A stretch of 64,000 bases of DNA from JAAXKN01 sp036261625 (GTDB taxonomy: Bacteria > Bacteroidota > Ignavibacteria > Ignavibacteriales > SURF-24): NCBI GenBank assembly GCA_036261625.1, contig DATAKL010000037.1, positions 1 to 64,000 of the forward strand, read 5' to 3'. Positions within the stretch are counted from its first letter, which is position 1. The number at the start of each line of letters is the position of its first letter. The translations under genes were made by a program, and so were the position numbers. Below the pieces are notes generated by a model. That model did not search any database. It saw only the letters and a program-made list of their open reading frames with translations, and was not told the origin of the DNA. Below, in pieces: positions 8,880 through 17,695 of the stretch.

Positions 8880-9911
8880 ATGCTCCAGATAAAAGAAGCT
8901 GAAAAGAGCGCTTCCCAAGCCAACGTGCTGTTTGCGGATTTTGATCCCGATCCGGTAATAAGTATCAGCCCGGAGGGGAGTGTAATCCATGCCAACGATT
9001 CCTCAAGCGTTTTATATTCTTCAGAAAACCTTAAGGAAAGAAAACTTACTGAAATTATTAATTTCCCTTTTGACATCAGAGAATATATTCAAAACGACCG
9101 GTCTGCTCAGTTTTCCGTCCGTATAAACCAAAACCATTATTCCGTTTTCTTTCAGGGGGTCTCATACTTTCAGATGGCTCAGATATATATGCACGACATT
9201 ACTGAGACGAAGAGAAATGAGGAAAAGCTTCTTGAGGTTGAAAGAAGGCAGAAAGAACTGACCGACGGGATGAGGGAAAGGATTGAACAGGAGCGCCAGA
9301 AGCTGGCAGGACAGATTTATGATGAAGTGAGCCAGAACCTCTCCCTGGTGCGTCTAAAACTCTATAAATTAAATCTCATCCGGAACAGTAAAGTGGATTC
9401 GGAGGAATACCTTAATACTATCAGCCTGCTGGAGGCAACGATAAATGTCCTTAAGGGAATCTCCTACAAACTGAAACCCAAGATTTTAGATGAAATGGGC
9501 CTGGGACCCGCAGTAAAAGATTTGTGCAATGAAGTATCACGCAGCAGCGGAATAAAATGCAGCGTTAATGTGATAGAGTCCGGCCAGGCTATGGATAAGA
9601 AATGTGCCACGTATCTCTTTAGAATAATTCAGGAAGCCCTGGATAATGTTGTTATCCATTCCCGCGCAACGGAATTCAGCGTTCAGCTTGTGGACAATGA
9701 GAAGTGTACGAGAGTTTTTCTTTCAGATAACGGCATCGGATTTGAACCCGATAAGCTGGATTGCGAAGGATCTACCCGGTGCCTGGGCCTCCTGAGCATT
9801 AAGGAGAGAACTGAGGCACTGAACGGAAAACTGAAAATAGATTCGTTCCTGCATAAGGGAACGGTTATAATTGTTGAAGTACCCAAAAAAGCTGGATTAT
9901 TACATGCCTAA
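8880..9911 (+). CDS. PAS domain sensor kinase, NarL/HisKA_3 type, with substituted phospho-acceptor
   Basis: A 343-residue cytoplasmic protein with an N-terminal PAS domain (about 18-112), a coiled-coil dimerisation helix (113-170) and a C-terminal HATPase_c domain. The ATPase boxes are intact: N box QEALDNVVIHS, G1 DNGIGF, G2 GLLSIKERTEAL. In the H box the family pattern is ELHDEVGQ, but here it reads QIYDEVSQ: the acceptor position is Tyr147 (codon TAT at 9318). A GGAAGA site precedes the ATG. It overlaps the response regulator gene by 8 bp, so the two are translationally coupled. Either this kinase works without the canonical His or it regulates its partner by another route. Confidence 0.88.
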   Translation: MLQIKEAEKSASQANVLFADFDPDPVISISPEGSVIHANDSSSVLYSSENLKERKLTEIINFPFDIREYIQNDRSAQFSVRINQNHYSVFFQGVSYFQMAQIYMHDITETKRNEEKLLEVERRQKELTDGMRERIEQERQKLAGQIYDEVSQNLSLVRLKLYKLNLIRNSKVDSEEYLNTISLLEATINVLKGISYKLKPKILDEMGLGPAVKDLCNEVSRSSGIKCSVNVIESGQAMDKKCATYLFRIIQEALDNVVIHSRATEFSVQLVDNEKCTRVFLSDNGIGFEPDKLDCEGSTRCLGLLSIKERTEALNGKLKIDSFLHKGTVIIVEVPKKAGLLHA

Positions 9912-10587
9912 TCCTAACAGCATAAGAATAATAGTTGCAGACGACCACTCGCTTTTCCGCAGCGGCATAATAAGCCTCCTGGAAGATGCCGCCGAGATAT
10001 TCGTAGTCGGAGAAGCCACAGACGGCACGGATCTCTATGATAAATATTTTGACCTTAAACCCGACGTTATACTGGTTGACATATCGATGCCCGGCATGAC
10101 AGGTATAGAGGCCATACAGAAGATCCGGCAAAAGGATCCTTCGGCAAAGGCACTCTTTCTTTCGATGCACGAAGGAGAGGAATATGTTTATCATATACTC
10201 AATTCCGGCGGCAAGGGCCTCATCAGCAAAAACGTAATGAAAGGGGAACTGGTCTACGCCATTAAAGCGGTTTTCACGGGAAAGAAATATTTCGGAGCAT
10301 ACTGGACAGACGAAAGGCTTGAGGAACTGAAGCATAAGTATTCCGGTGACGGCGGCAGCGGTATCAGCCACACCGTTTTGGCTGAGGCTGCCCTTACGCA
10401 AAGGGAAATCGAGATCCTGAAGCTTATCGGCGAGGGCTATACGAGCAATGAAATTGCCCTCAGAACCGGCTTAAGCAAAAGAACCGTCGACAGCCACAGA
10501 ATCCACCTCATGGGCAAACTCGGCATTAAGAGCCTGCCCGAACTTATAAAGTACGCAATACAGTATATAATTCAGCACAGAGATTAG
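9904..10587 (+). CDS. NarL/LuxR-family response regulator
   Basis: A 227-residue DNA-binding regulator. The receiver domain has acidic pocket D13/D14, phospho-acceptor D59 (LVDISMPG), and K109. The C-terminal HTH is the LuxR type: LTQREIEILKLIGEGYTSNEIALRTGLSKRTVDSHRIHLMGKLGI. All receiver residues are intact even though the cognate kinase lacks its acceptor His. The ATG at 9904 overlaps the kinase stop; the longer TTG reading from 9871 lies wholly inside the kinase and is rejected. Confidence 0.93.
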   Translation: MPNPNSIRIIVADDHSLFRSGIISLLEDAAEIFVVGEATDGTDLYDKYFDLKPDVILVDISMPGMTGIEAIQKIRQKDPSAKALFLSMHEGEEYVYHILNSGGKGLISKNVMKGELVYAIKAVFTGKKYFGAYWTDERLEELKHKYSGDGGSGISHTVLAEAALTQREIEILKLIGEGYTSNEIALRTGLSKRTVDSHRIHLMGKLGIKSLPELIKYAIQYIIQHRD

Positions 10588-10604
10588 AGTTTACTCTAAT
10601 CTCT
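10579..10604. terminator. Hairpin spanning both convergent stop codons
   Basis: A perfect 12-bp inverted repeat, AGAGATTAGAGT with ACTCTAATCTCT, separated by only TT. It covers the stop of the response regulator (10585-10587) and the stop and last codons of the convergent permease. It is probably a bidirectional transcription terminator with a 4-base effective loop. Confidence 0.7.
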
Positions 10605-11721
10605 TCCTGAAACGCATTGAACTTGCAAAAAGTATAACAACACCCATTAAAAACAGCACTAGTGTCTCCACCCAGAGATCCGAAAATCCTATCCCTTTTA
10701 ATATGATCCCCCTGAGTATCGTAATGTAATACCTGAGAGGAATTATGTATGTTATCACCTGTATTATGTGCGGCATGTTCTCAATCGGAAAGGCAAAGCC
10801 CGAAAGATATATCATCGGCATCATTATGCCGAACTGCGCTACCATCATGGCCTGCTGCTGCGTTCTTGAAATTGTGGAAATAAAAAGCCCTAGCCCCAGC
10901 GTGGATAAGACAAACAAAAGTGAGGCAAATATAAGAAACAAAAAACTCCCCCTTACAGGAATGCCGAACCAGAATGTCATGATACTTGTTACAAGCAGTA
11001 CCTCCAGAAATCCTATGATCAGAAAGGGGACAATTTTTCCGATAATAAGCTGGTATGGCTTTATGGGAGTGACTATCAGCTGCTCAAGCGTGCCGATCTC
11101 CCTTTCCTTTACAACAGCCATCGACATCAGAATTGTTGTAATTACCATGAGCACAAGGCCCATTATGCTCGGCACCATAAAGTTCCGTGTCTTGAGATCG
11201 GGGTTATACCACACCCTTACCTCGGGCGTAAGTGAGCCCGAAAGCGATAGCTTCATGCCGGTCTTCTCCCTTGCATCCAGGAGTATATTCTTTGAATAAC
11301 CAGATACAATAGACTGAACATAGCCGAAGGCAATGGAAGTCTTGTTGCCGTCGGAGCCGTCGAAGATCACCTGCAAAGGCGCGGTCTGCATGGTGCTTAT
11401 TTTCTTTTCAAAATCATTTGGTATGACAATGGCATCCAAAACCTTGCCCCGGTTTATCAGGTCGGTAATCTGGCTGTAGTTTGTGACGTAGTAGTCGACC
11501 GAAAAATAGCCCGAGCGCTCAAAGCTGCGTATGAGTTCACGGCTCGACTCCGTCCTGTCCTGATCGAATACAGCCGTGTGGACCGTATTGACGTCCATTG
11601 TTGCGGCATAGCCTAAGAATATGAGCTGAATAATGGGCGCCATGAATACAATTCCGAAGAGCCTTTTATCCCTTCTTACCTGTATGAATTCTTTTATTAT
11701 GATATTTATAATTGTTTTCAC
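10591..11721 (-). CDS. ABC-2 type permease, YbhR/YbhS-like
   Basis: A 376-residue inner-membrane exporter subunit. An N-terminal membrane helix (about 20-42) is followed by a long periplasmic segment (about 45-175, with DQDRTESSRELIRSFERSGYF) and five C-terminal helices from about 180 on, the ABC2_membrane_3 layout. The coupling segment VVKEREIGTLEQLIVTPIKPYQLIIGKI is typical of YbhR/YbhS/YhhJ. It is last in the operon, 15 bp after its paralogue at 11737-12867; the two probably form a heterodimeric membrane domain. Confidence 0.9.
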   Translation of the reverse strand: MKTIINIIIKEFIQVRRDKRLFGIVFMAPIIQLIFLGYAATMDVNTVHTAVFDQDRTESSRELIRSFERSGYFSVDYYVTNYSQITDLINRGKVLDAIVIPNDFEKKISTMQTAPLQVIFDGSDGNKTSIAFGYVQSIVSGYSKNILLDAREKTGMKLSLSGSLTPEVRVWYNPDLKTRNFMVPSIMGLVLMVITTILMSMAVVKEREIGTLEQLIVTPIKPYQLIIGKIVPFLIIGFLEVLLVTSIMTFWFGIPVRGSFLFLIFASLLFVLSTLGLGLFISTISRTQQQAMMVAQFGIMMPMIYLSGFAFPIENMPHIIQVITYIIPLRYYITILRGIILKGIGFSDLWVETLVLFLMGVVILFASSMRFRKRLE

Positions 11722-11736
11722 TTTTTATTTCCTTGT

Positions 11737-12867
11737 TTATGCGCTTTTCATTTTTCTGTTTATTAAGGTTGCAAGACCCAGGAATACTCCGGAGAAAATG
11801 AAAAGGTAAAATACCTGCGGCCAGAACGATTCGAGGCCCACACCTTTAAGAAGCAGGTCGCGCAGAATAATGGAATAAAACTTTGCCGGTGTTATGTTTG
11901 AAAGTATCTGTATAAATGCCGGCATGCTCTCAATTGGGAATATGAATCCCGAGAGTATTACCGAGGGGAGCATAGAGGCAAGCGTGGCTATCTGAAAAGC
12001 CACCTGCTGGTTGTTGGCAATGCTGGAGACAAAAATACCCAGGCTGAGACTGGCGAAAATAAATACAAGCGTTGTCAGCAATAGCAGAATTAAATTTCCT
12101 TTTATAGGCATGCTGAAAAGAAAGTGCCCCGCCACTAGTATAAAAACCGCAACCATTAAGGAAATTACTGCATACGGAATAGTCTTGCCTATTATAAGCT
12201 CAAGTGAAGATAAAGGGGAAACGTTAATCTGTTCGATGGTCCCCAGCTCCTTCTCCCTTACAATTGAAAGTGATATTGAAATTACAGCCGTAATTATCAT
12301 GATCATTGCAATAAGCCCCGGAATCAGGAAATGCCTGGAATCCAGACTCGGGTTAAACCAGAAGACCGGCTCCAAGTCTATCGGCACGTAGCTTCCCCGA
12401 CCGGTAAGTGCCAGGGCTTCACGCGTGAAGTTCTGTGAATAGGTCATCGTGGCAAGATTAAGATAATTCATGATTAGTGTTGCCGTGTTGCCGTTGACGC
12501 CGTCAATTAAAATCTGCACACGGGCATCACCTTTAGAGTACATTCTGCGCGACATGTTCTCCGGGAAGACTATTACGGCCTGAGCTATGTCTTCATCGAG
12601 ATATTTTTTTATCTGACTTTCGCTCGAAATCGTACCGACCAGATCAAAGTATGCCGAGCTGGTAAGAGTGTTTATAAAGCTGCGCGTATCCTCCGACTTG
12701 TCCTGGTCGTATATGGCTATTTTTATATGATGCACGTCGAAATTTATGGCGTAGCCGAAAATTGCAAGGAGCATGACCGGAAACAAAAAGATTATAAGAA
12801 GCATTCTTACGTCGCGCCTGAGCTGACGGACTTCCTTTTTTGCCAGTGCCAGAATTCTGTTAATCAT
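11737..12867 (-). CDS. ABC-2 type permease, YbhS/YbhR-like
   Basis: A 376-residue paralogue of the next gene with the same topology: one N-terminal helix, a large periplasmic loop (YDQDKSEDTRSFINTLTSSAYFD), then five C-terminal helices. The conserved SIVREKELGTIEQINVSPLSSLELIIGKT coupling segment is present. The ATG at 12867 starts 1 bp after the stop of the ATPase gene and is preferred. The longer reading from 12924 adds 19 residues with Cys and basic residues that overlap the ATPase and do not fit the family. Confidence 0.9.
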   Translation of the reverse strand: MINRILALAKKEVRQLRRDVRMLLIIFLFPVMLLAIFGYAINFDVHHIKIAIYDQDKSEDTRSFINTLTSSAYFDLVGTISSESQIKKYLDEDIAQAVIVFPENMSRRMYSKGDARVQILIDGVNGNTATLIMNYLNLATMTYSQNFTREALALTGRGSYVPIDLEPVFWFNPSLDSRHFLIPGLIAMIMIITAVISISLSIVREKELGTIEQINVSPLSSLELIIGKTIPYAVISLMVAVFILVAGHFLFSMPIKGNLILLLLTTLVFIFASLSLGIFVSSIANNQQVAFQIATLASMLPSVILSGFIFPIESMPAFIQILSNITPAKFYSIILRDLLLKGVGLESFWPQVFYLFIFSGVFLGLATLINRKMKSA

Positions 12868-12868
12868 T

Positions 12869-13798
12869 TTATTTTTTATCCTTCTCAAGCAGGTGAATAA
12901 ACACGTCTTCCAAAGTAGGCACAATCCTGTCTATTCTTTTTACCATGATTGAATTTTTGTCCGTGAGAATATGCCTTATCTCTTCCTCTCCTTCGTATTT
13001 ACTGTTGACTGCTATGTGCATGTTGTTGCCGAAAATTGAGACTTCATCTACAAAACTTTCTTTCTCAAGAATTTCCATCGCCTGAACGGTGCGCTCGCAC
13101 TCTATTTCAAGAATTGCATTTGTAAGGTAATTTGTCTTAAGCTCCTTTGAACTTCCTTCGGCAATAAGCTTTCCGGCATTAATAAGTATGATGTTGTTGC
13201 AGAATTCAGCCTCCTCGAGGTAATGGGTTGTTACAAAGACTGTAATTCCGTGCGCGGAGAGCTCATTTATCAGGTCCCAGAAATTTCTTCTCGATATCGG
13301 GTCGACGCCCGAGGTCGGTTCATCCAGAAAAACTATCCTGGGCTCGTGAATTACGGCAGTCCCTAAGGCCAGGCGCTGCTTTATTCCGCCGGGAAGTGAC
13401 CCGGTGAGGGTTTTTTCCCTTCCTTCCAGATCGGCCACCCTGAGAACCCATTTTTTTCTTTCCTGAAGCCTGTCGTTGTACAGGCCGTATACGCCCCCGA
13501 AAAAATTTATATTCTCCTCAACCGTAAGATCGTTGTAAAGTGAGAACTTCTGCGACATATAGCCTATCTGCGTCTTAACCTTGTCGGGCTCCTTCATGAT
13601 TGAGTAGCCTCCGACCAGAGCATCCCCGCCCGAGGGCTCCAGAATGCCGCAGAGCATTCTGATGGTGGTCGACTTCCCCGCGCCGTTGGCTCCCAGGAAG
13701 CCGAAGATCTCTCCCTGTGCCACGTTAAAGGAAATATTATCCACCGAAACAAACTTGCCGAACTTTTTTGTAAGGTTCTTAACCTCAATTGAATTCAT
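12869..13798 (-). CDS. ABC exporter ATPase, corresponds to one half of YbhF
   Basis: A 309-residue nucleotide-binding subunit. Walker A is GANGAGKS, the Q-loop is in YMSQKFS, Walker B is IVFLDEPTSGVD, and the H-loop His is present (TTHYLEEAE). The signature motif is SLPGGIKQ where LSGGMKQ is expected: Pro replaces Ser (codon CCC). The C-terminal extension (about 230-309) is the DrrA/YbhF type. The start overlaps the TolC gene stop by one base. With the other ATPase (15114-16046) it most likely forms a heterodimer with one standard and one degenerate ATP site. Confidence 0.92.
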   Translation of the reverse strand: MNSIEVKNLTKKFGKFVSVDNISFNVAQGEIFGFLGANGAGKSTTIRMLCGILEPSGGDALVGGYSIMKEPDKVKTQIGYMSQKFSLYNDLTVEENINFFGGVYGLYNDRLQERKKWVLRVADLEGREKTLTGSLPGGIKQRLALGTAVIHEPRIVFLDEPTSGVDPISRRNFWDLINELSAHGITVFVTTHYLEEAEFCNNIILINAGKLIAEGSSKELKTNYLTNAILEIECERTVQAMEILEKESFVDEVSIFGNNMHIAVNSKYEGEEEIRHILTDKNSIMVKRIDRIVPTLEDVFIHLLEKDKK

Positions 13799-15117
13799 CA
13801 GTATATCCTTCTTCCCAGTGACTTTTCCAGCCTTACTTTTGCAATTTCATAGTCAACAAGGGCATTATTGTAATTTGTCTTAGCCTGCAGCACATTGGTT
13901 TCGGCATCAATCAGATCAGTGCTGGTTGCAAGCTGCACGTTATATTTATCATTTATTATACGGTAGTTCTCTTCTGCCTGCTGGAGGCTCTGGCGGCTGA
14001 CCACAATCTTTTCACCCGAACGCTCATAGGTGAGAAAGTTGGTGTAGACTTCAAGCTCAACAGCATCGTTTAACTGTGCAAGTGAGGTCTCGGCCTGTAC
14101 TTTTGTCTGTTCTGCCTGGGAAGTCTGCGAAGATGTGAGTCCCCAGTTCAGAATGTCCCAGCTTAAGGTAACGCCTAAGTCCCATGTATTCCTGAAGGCA
14201 TCCAAAGGGGGCTGATAGCGCTGGTTGGGGCGGTTGTAGTAATAATTTGCATTTAAGAACACAGAGGGGAACCAGCCCGAGCGTGCGGCCTGAATGCCCT
14301 CCTGACTTGCCTCCAGGTGGTACTGCATCGATTTAAGCTCCATTCTGTTTTCCTTGGCTTCCTTTAGAATGTCTTCGAACCTGTAGTTTGCCAGGGAAGT
14401 GTCTATTGTGCCGGCATCAATTGCAGTCTGCGAGCTTAAGGGGAGTCCCAGTGCCTGGTTGAAAGCCATTTTTGCAATGTCGAGATTATTCTGAGCTTCT
14501 ATCTGCTGAAGCTTGGTGTTTGAGTAAAGCACTTCAAGCTTTAAGACATCGTTCTGTGTTACAAGTCCGTTTTCCATGTTGTTTTTTGTATCCTGCAGAT
14601 GCTTTTCATTCTGAAGGAGAGTCTCGTTTAAGAGCTTCAGCATCTGCTGTGCCTTGTAGAGCTGCCAGAAGGAGGACTGTATTTTGAAAGAGGCCTCGTT
14701 AATGTCCTTTGAATAGTCCGTCTCTGCGGCCTTGCTGTTTAACTCTGCTGCCGACTTAAGCGACGTGAGCCTCAGGCCTGTAAACAGAGGCTGCTGAAGT
14801 GAAAGCCTGAGCGTATAATTGTTAAGTATGACGTCTGAAATCTTAATCGGAACCGGACTAAAGGGTATAGTCACCTCAAATGGCGGAACACTGCTGAACC
14901 TGGTGTAGCCGGCCAGAAATTTCAGCTGCGGAAGCATTTGTGAATTGGCCTCAGTGACTTTGCTTTCAGCAGAAAGCGACTTTGACTGCGAAATTCTCAG
15001 GTCCTTGCTGTTCTTAAGACCCAGTTCAATGCTCTGCTGAAGAGTCAGCTTCTGAGACTGTGCAAGTGTCAGAGCCGGCAGTAAAAAAGTCAAAAGTAAA
15101 AAATAAATCCTCTTCAT
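13798..15117 (-). CDS. TolC-family outer-membrane efflux protein
   Basis: A 439-residue outer-membrane channel with a signal peptide (1-19, ALTLAQ) and two OEP repeats: the first starts LTLQQSIELGLKNSKDLRISQSKS, the second ends in NALVDYEIAKVRLEKSLGR. Long heptad-rich helices of the periplasmic tunnel are evident. It joins the HlyD adaptor and the ABC complex to export a substrate across both membranes. Its position between the two ATPase genes, overlapping both (4 bp upstream, 1 bp downstream), implies strict co-expression. Confidence 0.93.
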   Translation of the reverse strand: MKRIYFLLLTFLLPALTLAQSQKLTLQQSIELGLKNSKDLRISQSKSLSAESKVTEANSQMLPQLKFLAGYTRFSSVPPFEVTIPFSPVPIKISDVILNNYTLRLSLQQPLFTGLRLTSLKSAAELNSKAAETDYSKDINEASFKIQSSFWQLYKAQQMLKLLNETLLQNEKHLQDTKNNMENGLVTQNDVLKLEVLYSNTKLQQIEAQNNLDIAKMAFNQALGLPLSSQTAIDAGTIDTSLANYRFEDILKEAKENRMELKSMQYHLEASQEGIQAARSGWFPSVFLNANYYYNRPNQRYQPPLDAFRNTWDLGVTLSWDILNWGLTSSQTSQAEQTKVQAETSLAQLNDAVELEVYTNFLTYERSGEKIVVSRQSLQQAEENYRIINDKYNVQLATSTDLIDAETNVLQAKTNYNNALVDYEIAKVRLEKSLGRRIY

Positions 15118-16046
15118 TCTATAATCCTATTGTTATTTGCGCTTGATATTAAATGAATAAAAACATTTTCCAGCGAGGGGGGAACCACCCTCAAATCTGA
15201 AATAGTAACCGATTCTTCTTTAAGAAGCTCCCTGATTGTGCTGCAGTCAAGTTCGCAGTTATCCACAACTACGTCTATCCTGTCGCCGAACATCTGGACT
15301 TCAAAGTGTGTCTTTTCCTTTATTGCTTTATATGCATGCCGTGCAGGATTGCATACAATTTCCACGACGTCTTTCTCCAGTGAACTCTTTACCTTCTGAG
15401 GCGTATCGAAACTGATGATGCTTCCTTTATTCATAAGTGCCACGCGGTTGCAGCGTTCAGCCTCGTCTAAGTAGGGTGTGGACATGAAGATTGTAATTTC
15501 TTCTTTTATAAGGCTTGCCAGAATTTTCCAGAAGTCGCGCCGGGATACCGGGTCGACGCCTGTAGTCGGTTCATCGAGGAAAATTATTTTCGGTTTATGT
15601 ATGAGCGTGCAGGCCAGGGCCAGCTTCTGCTTCATGCCTCCTGAGAGCCTGTCTGCCAGGCGGTCGCGGAAAGGTGTAAGCCTGGTAAACTCAAGGAGCT
15701 CATTGCGCCTGTCCTTATAGCCCCTGACGCCGTGAATGTCTGCAAAGAATTCAATGTTTTCATCAACTGACAGATCACCGTAAAGACTGAACTTCTGCGA
15801 GAGATAGCCGATGTCCTTTGTAATATTTTTTCTTTCTTTGACGAGATCCAGTCCCAGAATCTGGGCTTTCCCCCCGTCGGGTTCCAGAAGTCCGCAGAGC
15901 ATTCTGATTGTAGTTGTTTTTCCTGCCCCGTCGGGTCCCACAAGGCCGAACATCTCACCTTTCTTTACATCCAGGTGTATGCCGTTTACAGCCGTGAGGT
16001 CGCCGAACGATTTCTTAAGGCCTTCTATTTCAATGGTTTTTTCCAT
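15114..16046 (-). CDS. ABC exporter ATPase, corresponds to the other half of YbhF
   Basis: A 310-residue nucleotide-binding subunit. Walker A is GPDGAGKT, signature DRLSGGMKQKLALA (canonical), Walker B IIFLDEPTTGVD. The H-loop position reads STPYLDEAE: Pro in place of the catalytic His (codon CCC). In a heterodimer the His-less Walker site of this subunit would face the LPGG signature of its partner, while the intact half-sites would face each other. The ATGA junction with the TolC gene indicates coupled translation. Confidence 0.92.
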   Translation of the reverse strand: MEKTIEIEGLKKSFGDLTAVNGIHLDVKKGEMFGLVGPDGAGKTTTIRMLCGLLEPDGGKAQILGLDLVKERKNITKDIGYLSQKFSLYGDLSVDENIEFFADIHGVRGYKDRRNELLEFTRLTPFRDRLADRLSGGMKQKLALACTLIHKPKIIFLDEPTTGVDPVSRRDFWKILASLIKEEITIFMSTPYLDEAERCNRVALMNKGSIISFDTPQKVKSSLEKDVVEIVCNPARHAYKAIKEKTHFEVQMFGDRIDVVVDNCELDCSTIRELLKEESVTISDLRVVPPSLENVFIHLISSANNNRIIE

Positions 16047-16068
16047 ATCGAGCTTATTGTTTTATATT

Positions 16069-17040
16069 TTACTGGTATTTTACTACGGCATCGGCCGGCA
16101 TTCCGGCCTTCAGGTCGAAGTTCGGGTTTTTGATTTCAATTTTAACTGCAAAGACGAGTTTTGTCCTTTCGTCCTTTGTCTGAATGTTCTTGGGAGTAAA
16201 CTCCGCCTCGGGCGAAATAAAGATCACCTTTCCTTCAAACGTTTTATTCTTAAATGCATCCACACTGACCTCTGCTTTCTGCCCCAGCTTGACTTTCCCG
16301 AGCTCCTCTTCGGAGACATAAATTATGAGATCCACAGTGCTCAGGTCCGATACTCTGAAAAGTGATGAATTGGGCCCTACGGTTTCGCCGGCTTCCACGA
16401 ATTTCTTTACCAGTATGCCGTTTATGGGGGAAGTGACATAACTGTCCTGTATATTTTTCTTCAGGAGCTCCACGCTGGCTGCGGCTTTCTCCAGATTAGC
16501 CTCAGCCTGACGAATCTCCTCGGGGCGTGCAAAATGCTTCATTTTCTTAAGGTTATCCTGTGCAGCGTCAAACTGTGCCTGCATGAGCTGATATCTTGCC
16601 AGGGCGTCTTCGTACTGCTTTTTTGTAACGGATTTTGATTCATAAAGCTTTGTCATTCTGTCTTTGTCGCTTTCGGCAAGGCCGAGGTTTATCTGAGCCT
16701 GGCGGAGGTTTTGTTCTGCCTGATTGATGTCTTCACTTCTGGCTCCCTGACGCATGAGTTTCAGCTGCGCCTCGGCAAAATCCTTGCCTGCCATGGCCTG
16801 CTGGAGCTGAATGGCCAGGAGGTCGTGATCTACAGTCAGAAGGGTGTCGCCCGCTTTAACGTTATCCCCCTCGTCTTTGAAAATTTTCTGGATCTGTCCG
16901 GCCACTTTGGAGCTGACGGTTACATTTGTAGCTTCAATGGTGCCCGAGGCTGAAATTGTATTCTTGTCCTGTCCGTTACCGCAGCCCAGGAGAAAAAGCC
17001 CGAGGCTCACCGTAAGTGCGGTTAACAATATTGTTTTCAT
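16069..17040 (-). CDS. HlyD/MFP-family efflux adaptor lipoprotein, YbhG-like
   Basis: A 323-residue periplasmic adaptor. The signal peptide ends in a lipobox (LFLLGC, Cys20), so it is anchored by lipid. A biotinyl-lipoyl half motif (VAGQIQKIFKDEGDNVKAGDTLLTVD) comes next, then a long alpha-hairpin (about 75-190, with QAEQNLRQAQINLGLAESDKDR), the second lipoyl half (YVTSPINGILVKKFVEAGE) and a beta-barrel domain. It is the second gene of the efflux operon, 4 bp after the TetR regulator stop. Confidence 0.93.
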   Translation of the reverse strand: MKTILLTALTVSLGLFLLGCGNGQDKNTISASGTIEATNVTVSSKVAGQIQKIFKDEGDNVKAGDTLLTVDHDLLAIQLQQAMAGKDFAEAQLKLMRQGARSEDINQAEQNLRQAQINLGLAESDKDRMTKLYESKSVTKKQYEDALARYQLMQAQFDAAQDNLKKMKHFARPEEIRQAEANLEKAAASVELLKKNIQDSYVTSPINGILVKKFVEAGETVGPNSSLFRVSDLSTVDLIIYVSEEELGKVKLGQKAEVSVDAFKNKTFEGKVIFISPEAEFTPKNIQTKDERTKLVFAVKIEIKNPNFDLKAGMPADAVVKYQ

Positions 17041-17044
17041 CTGT

Positions 17045-17647
17045 TTATCCTGCTTTTTTAGAGTTATTAAATGTCATGGCTCCCTTATCAGTCAGTATGC
17101 CGTTAAAGAGTATCTGGAATGCCAGTTCAACTGCCTCATGGCGGGAGAATTTATTGTTCAAAAGAAAATCGGGGTTTACAATTGCCCTCATGGAAGAGAT
17201 AAATATTACCAAAAGGAGTTCTACGGGTCTGTCTTCAAAGAGCCCTTCTTTTTTTCCCTGTTCGAAGATTCTGCCTATGTTGCTGTACATCATCCGGGTT
17301 CTGAAGTTATCAATTTTTTCCCAGAGATGGGGTGTGTGATACTGCATGTCTTTGAGCCAGTTATCAGAGATCTTAAGGAAAAGATTGCTCAGTATGCCGA
17401 GCATTTCCTGAATTTTACTTACAGCATCAATATCTTTTTCCAGCACATGCATCATCTTCTCTGAATAGTTCTTTGTCATATTATCCACCACCTCCTCAAT
17501 GAGCCTTTCCTTTGAGGGATAATACTTATAGATCGTTTTCTTGCTCATCTTAAGCTCGCGTGCAAGCTCATCCATGGAGGTTTTATAAAAGCCCTCCTTA
17601 AAGAACTTTTCACGTGCAAAGAGGAGTATTTTTTCTTTATCTTCCAT
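17045..17647 (-). CDS. TetR-family repressor of the efflux operon
   Basis: A 200-residue regulator. The HTH is FYKTSMDELARELKMSKKTIYKYYPSKERLIEEVV, textbook TetR; the helical C-terminal part should bind an effector. It heads the operon with the adaptor, ATPases, TolC and permeases, the arrangement of E. coli cecR-ybhGFSR. The start at 17647 (MEDKEKI, after AGGG) is preferred over 17689, because the latter would place a palindromic operator (17660-17687) inside the gene. Confidence 0.9.
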   Translation of the reverse strand: MEDKEKILLFAREKFFKEGFYKTSMDELARELKMSKKTIYKYYPSKERLIEEVVDNMTKNYSEKMMHVLEKDIDAVSKIQEMLGILSNLFLKISDNWLKDMQYHTPHLWEKIDNFRTRMMYSNIGRIFEQGKKEGLFEDRPVELLLVIFISSMRAIVNPDFLLNNKFSRHEAVELAFQILFNGILTDKGAMTFNNSKKAG

Positions 17648-17659
17648 TACTGTTTCCCT

Positions 17660-17687
17660 GGAAACTAAAATAGTATTCTTAGTTTCC
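17660..17687. promoter_or_regulatory. Palindromic operator 1 for the TetR regulator
   Basis: A perfect inverted repeat with 9-base arms, GGAAACTAA and TTAGTTTCC, spacer 10. It lies 13 bp upstream of the regulator's start codon. TetR regulators usually repress their own operon through such sites. Confidence 0.7.
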
Positions 17688-17695
17688 AATTTAAC

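Noticed and set aside
8610..9076. Minus-strand frames near the kinase start
   Set aside because: Overlap the PAS domain coding strand and AT-rich leader; Phe/Leu-rich shadows without motifs.
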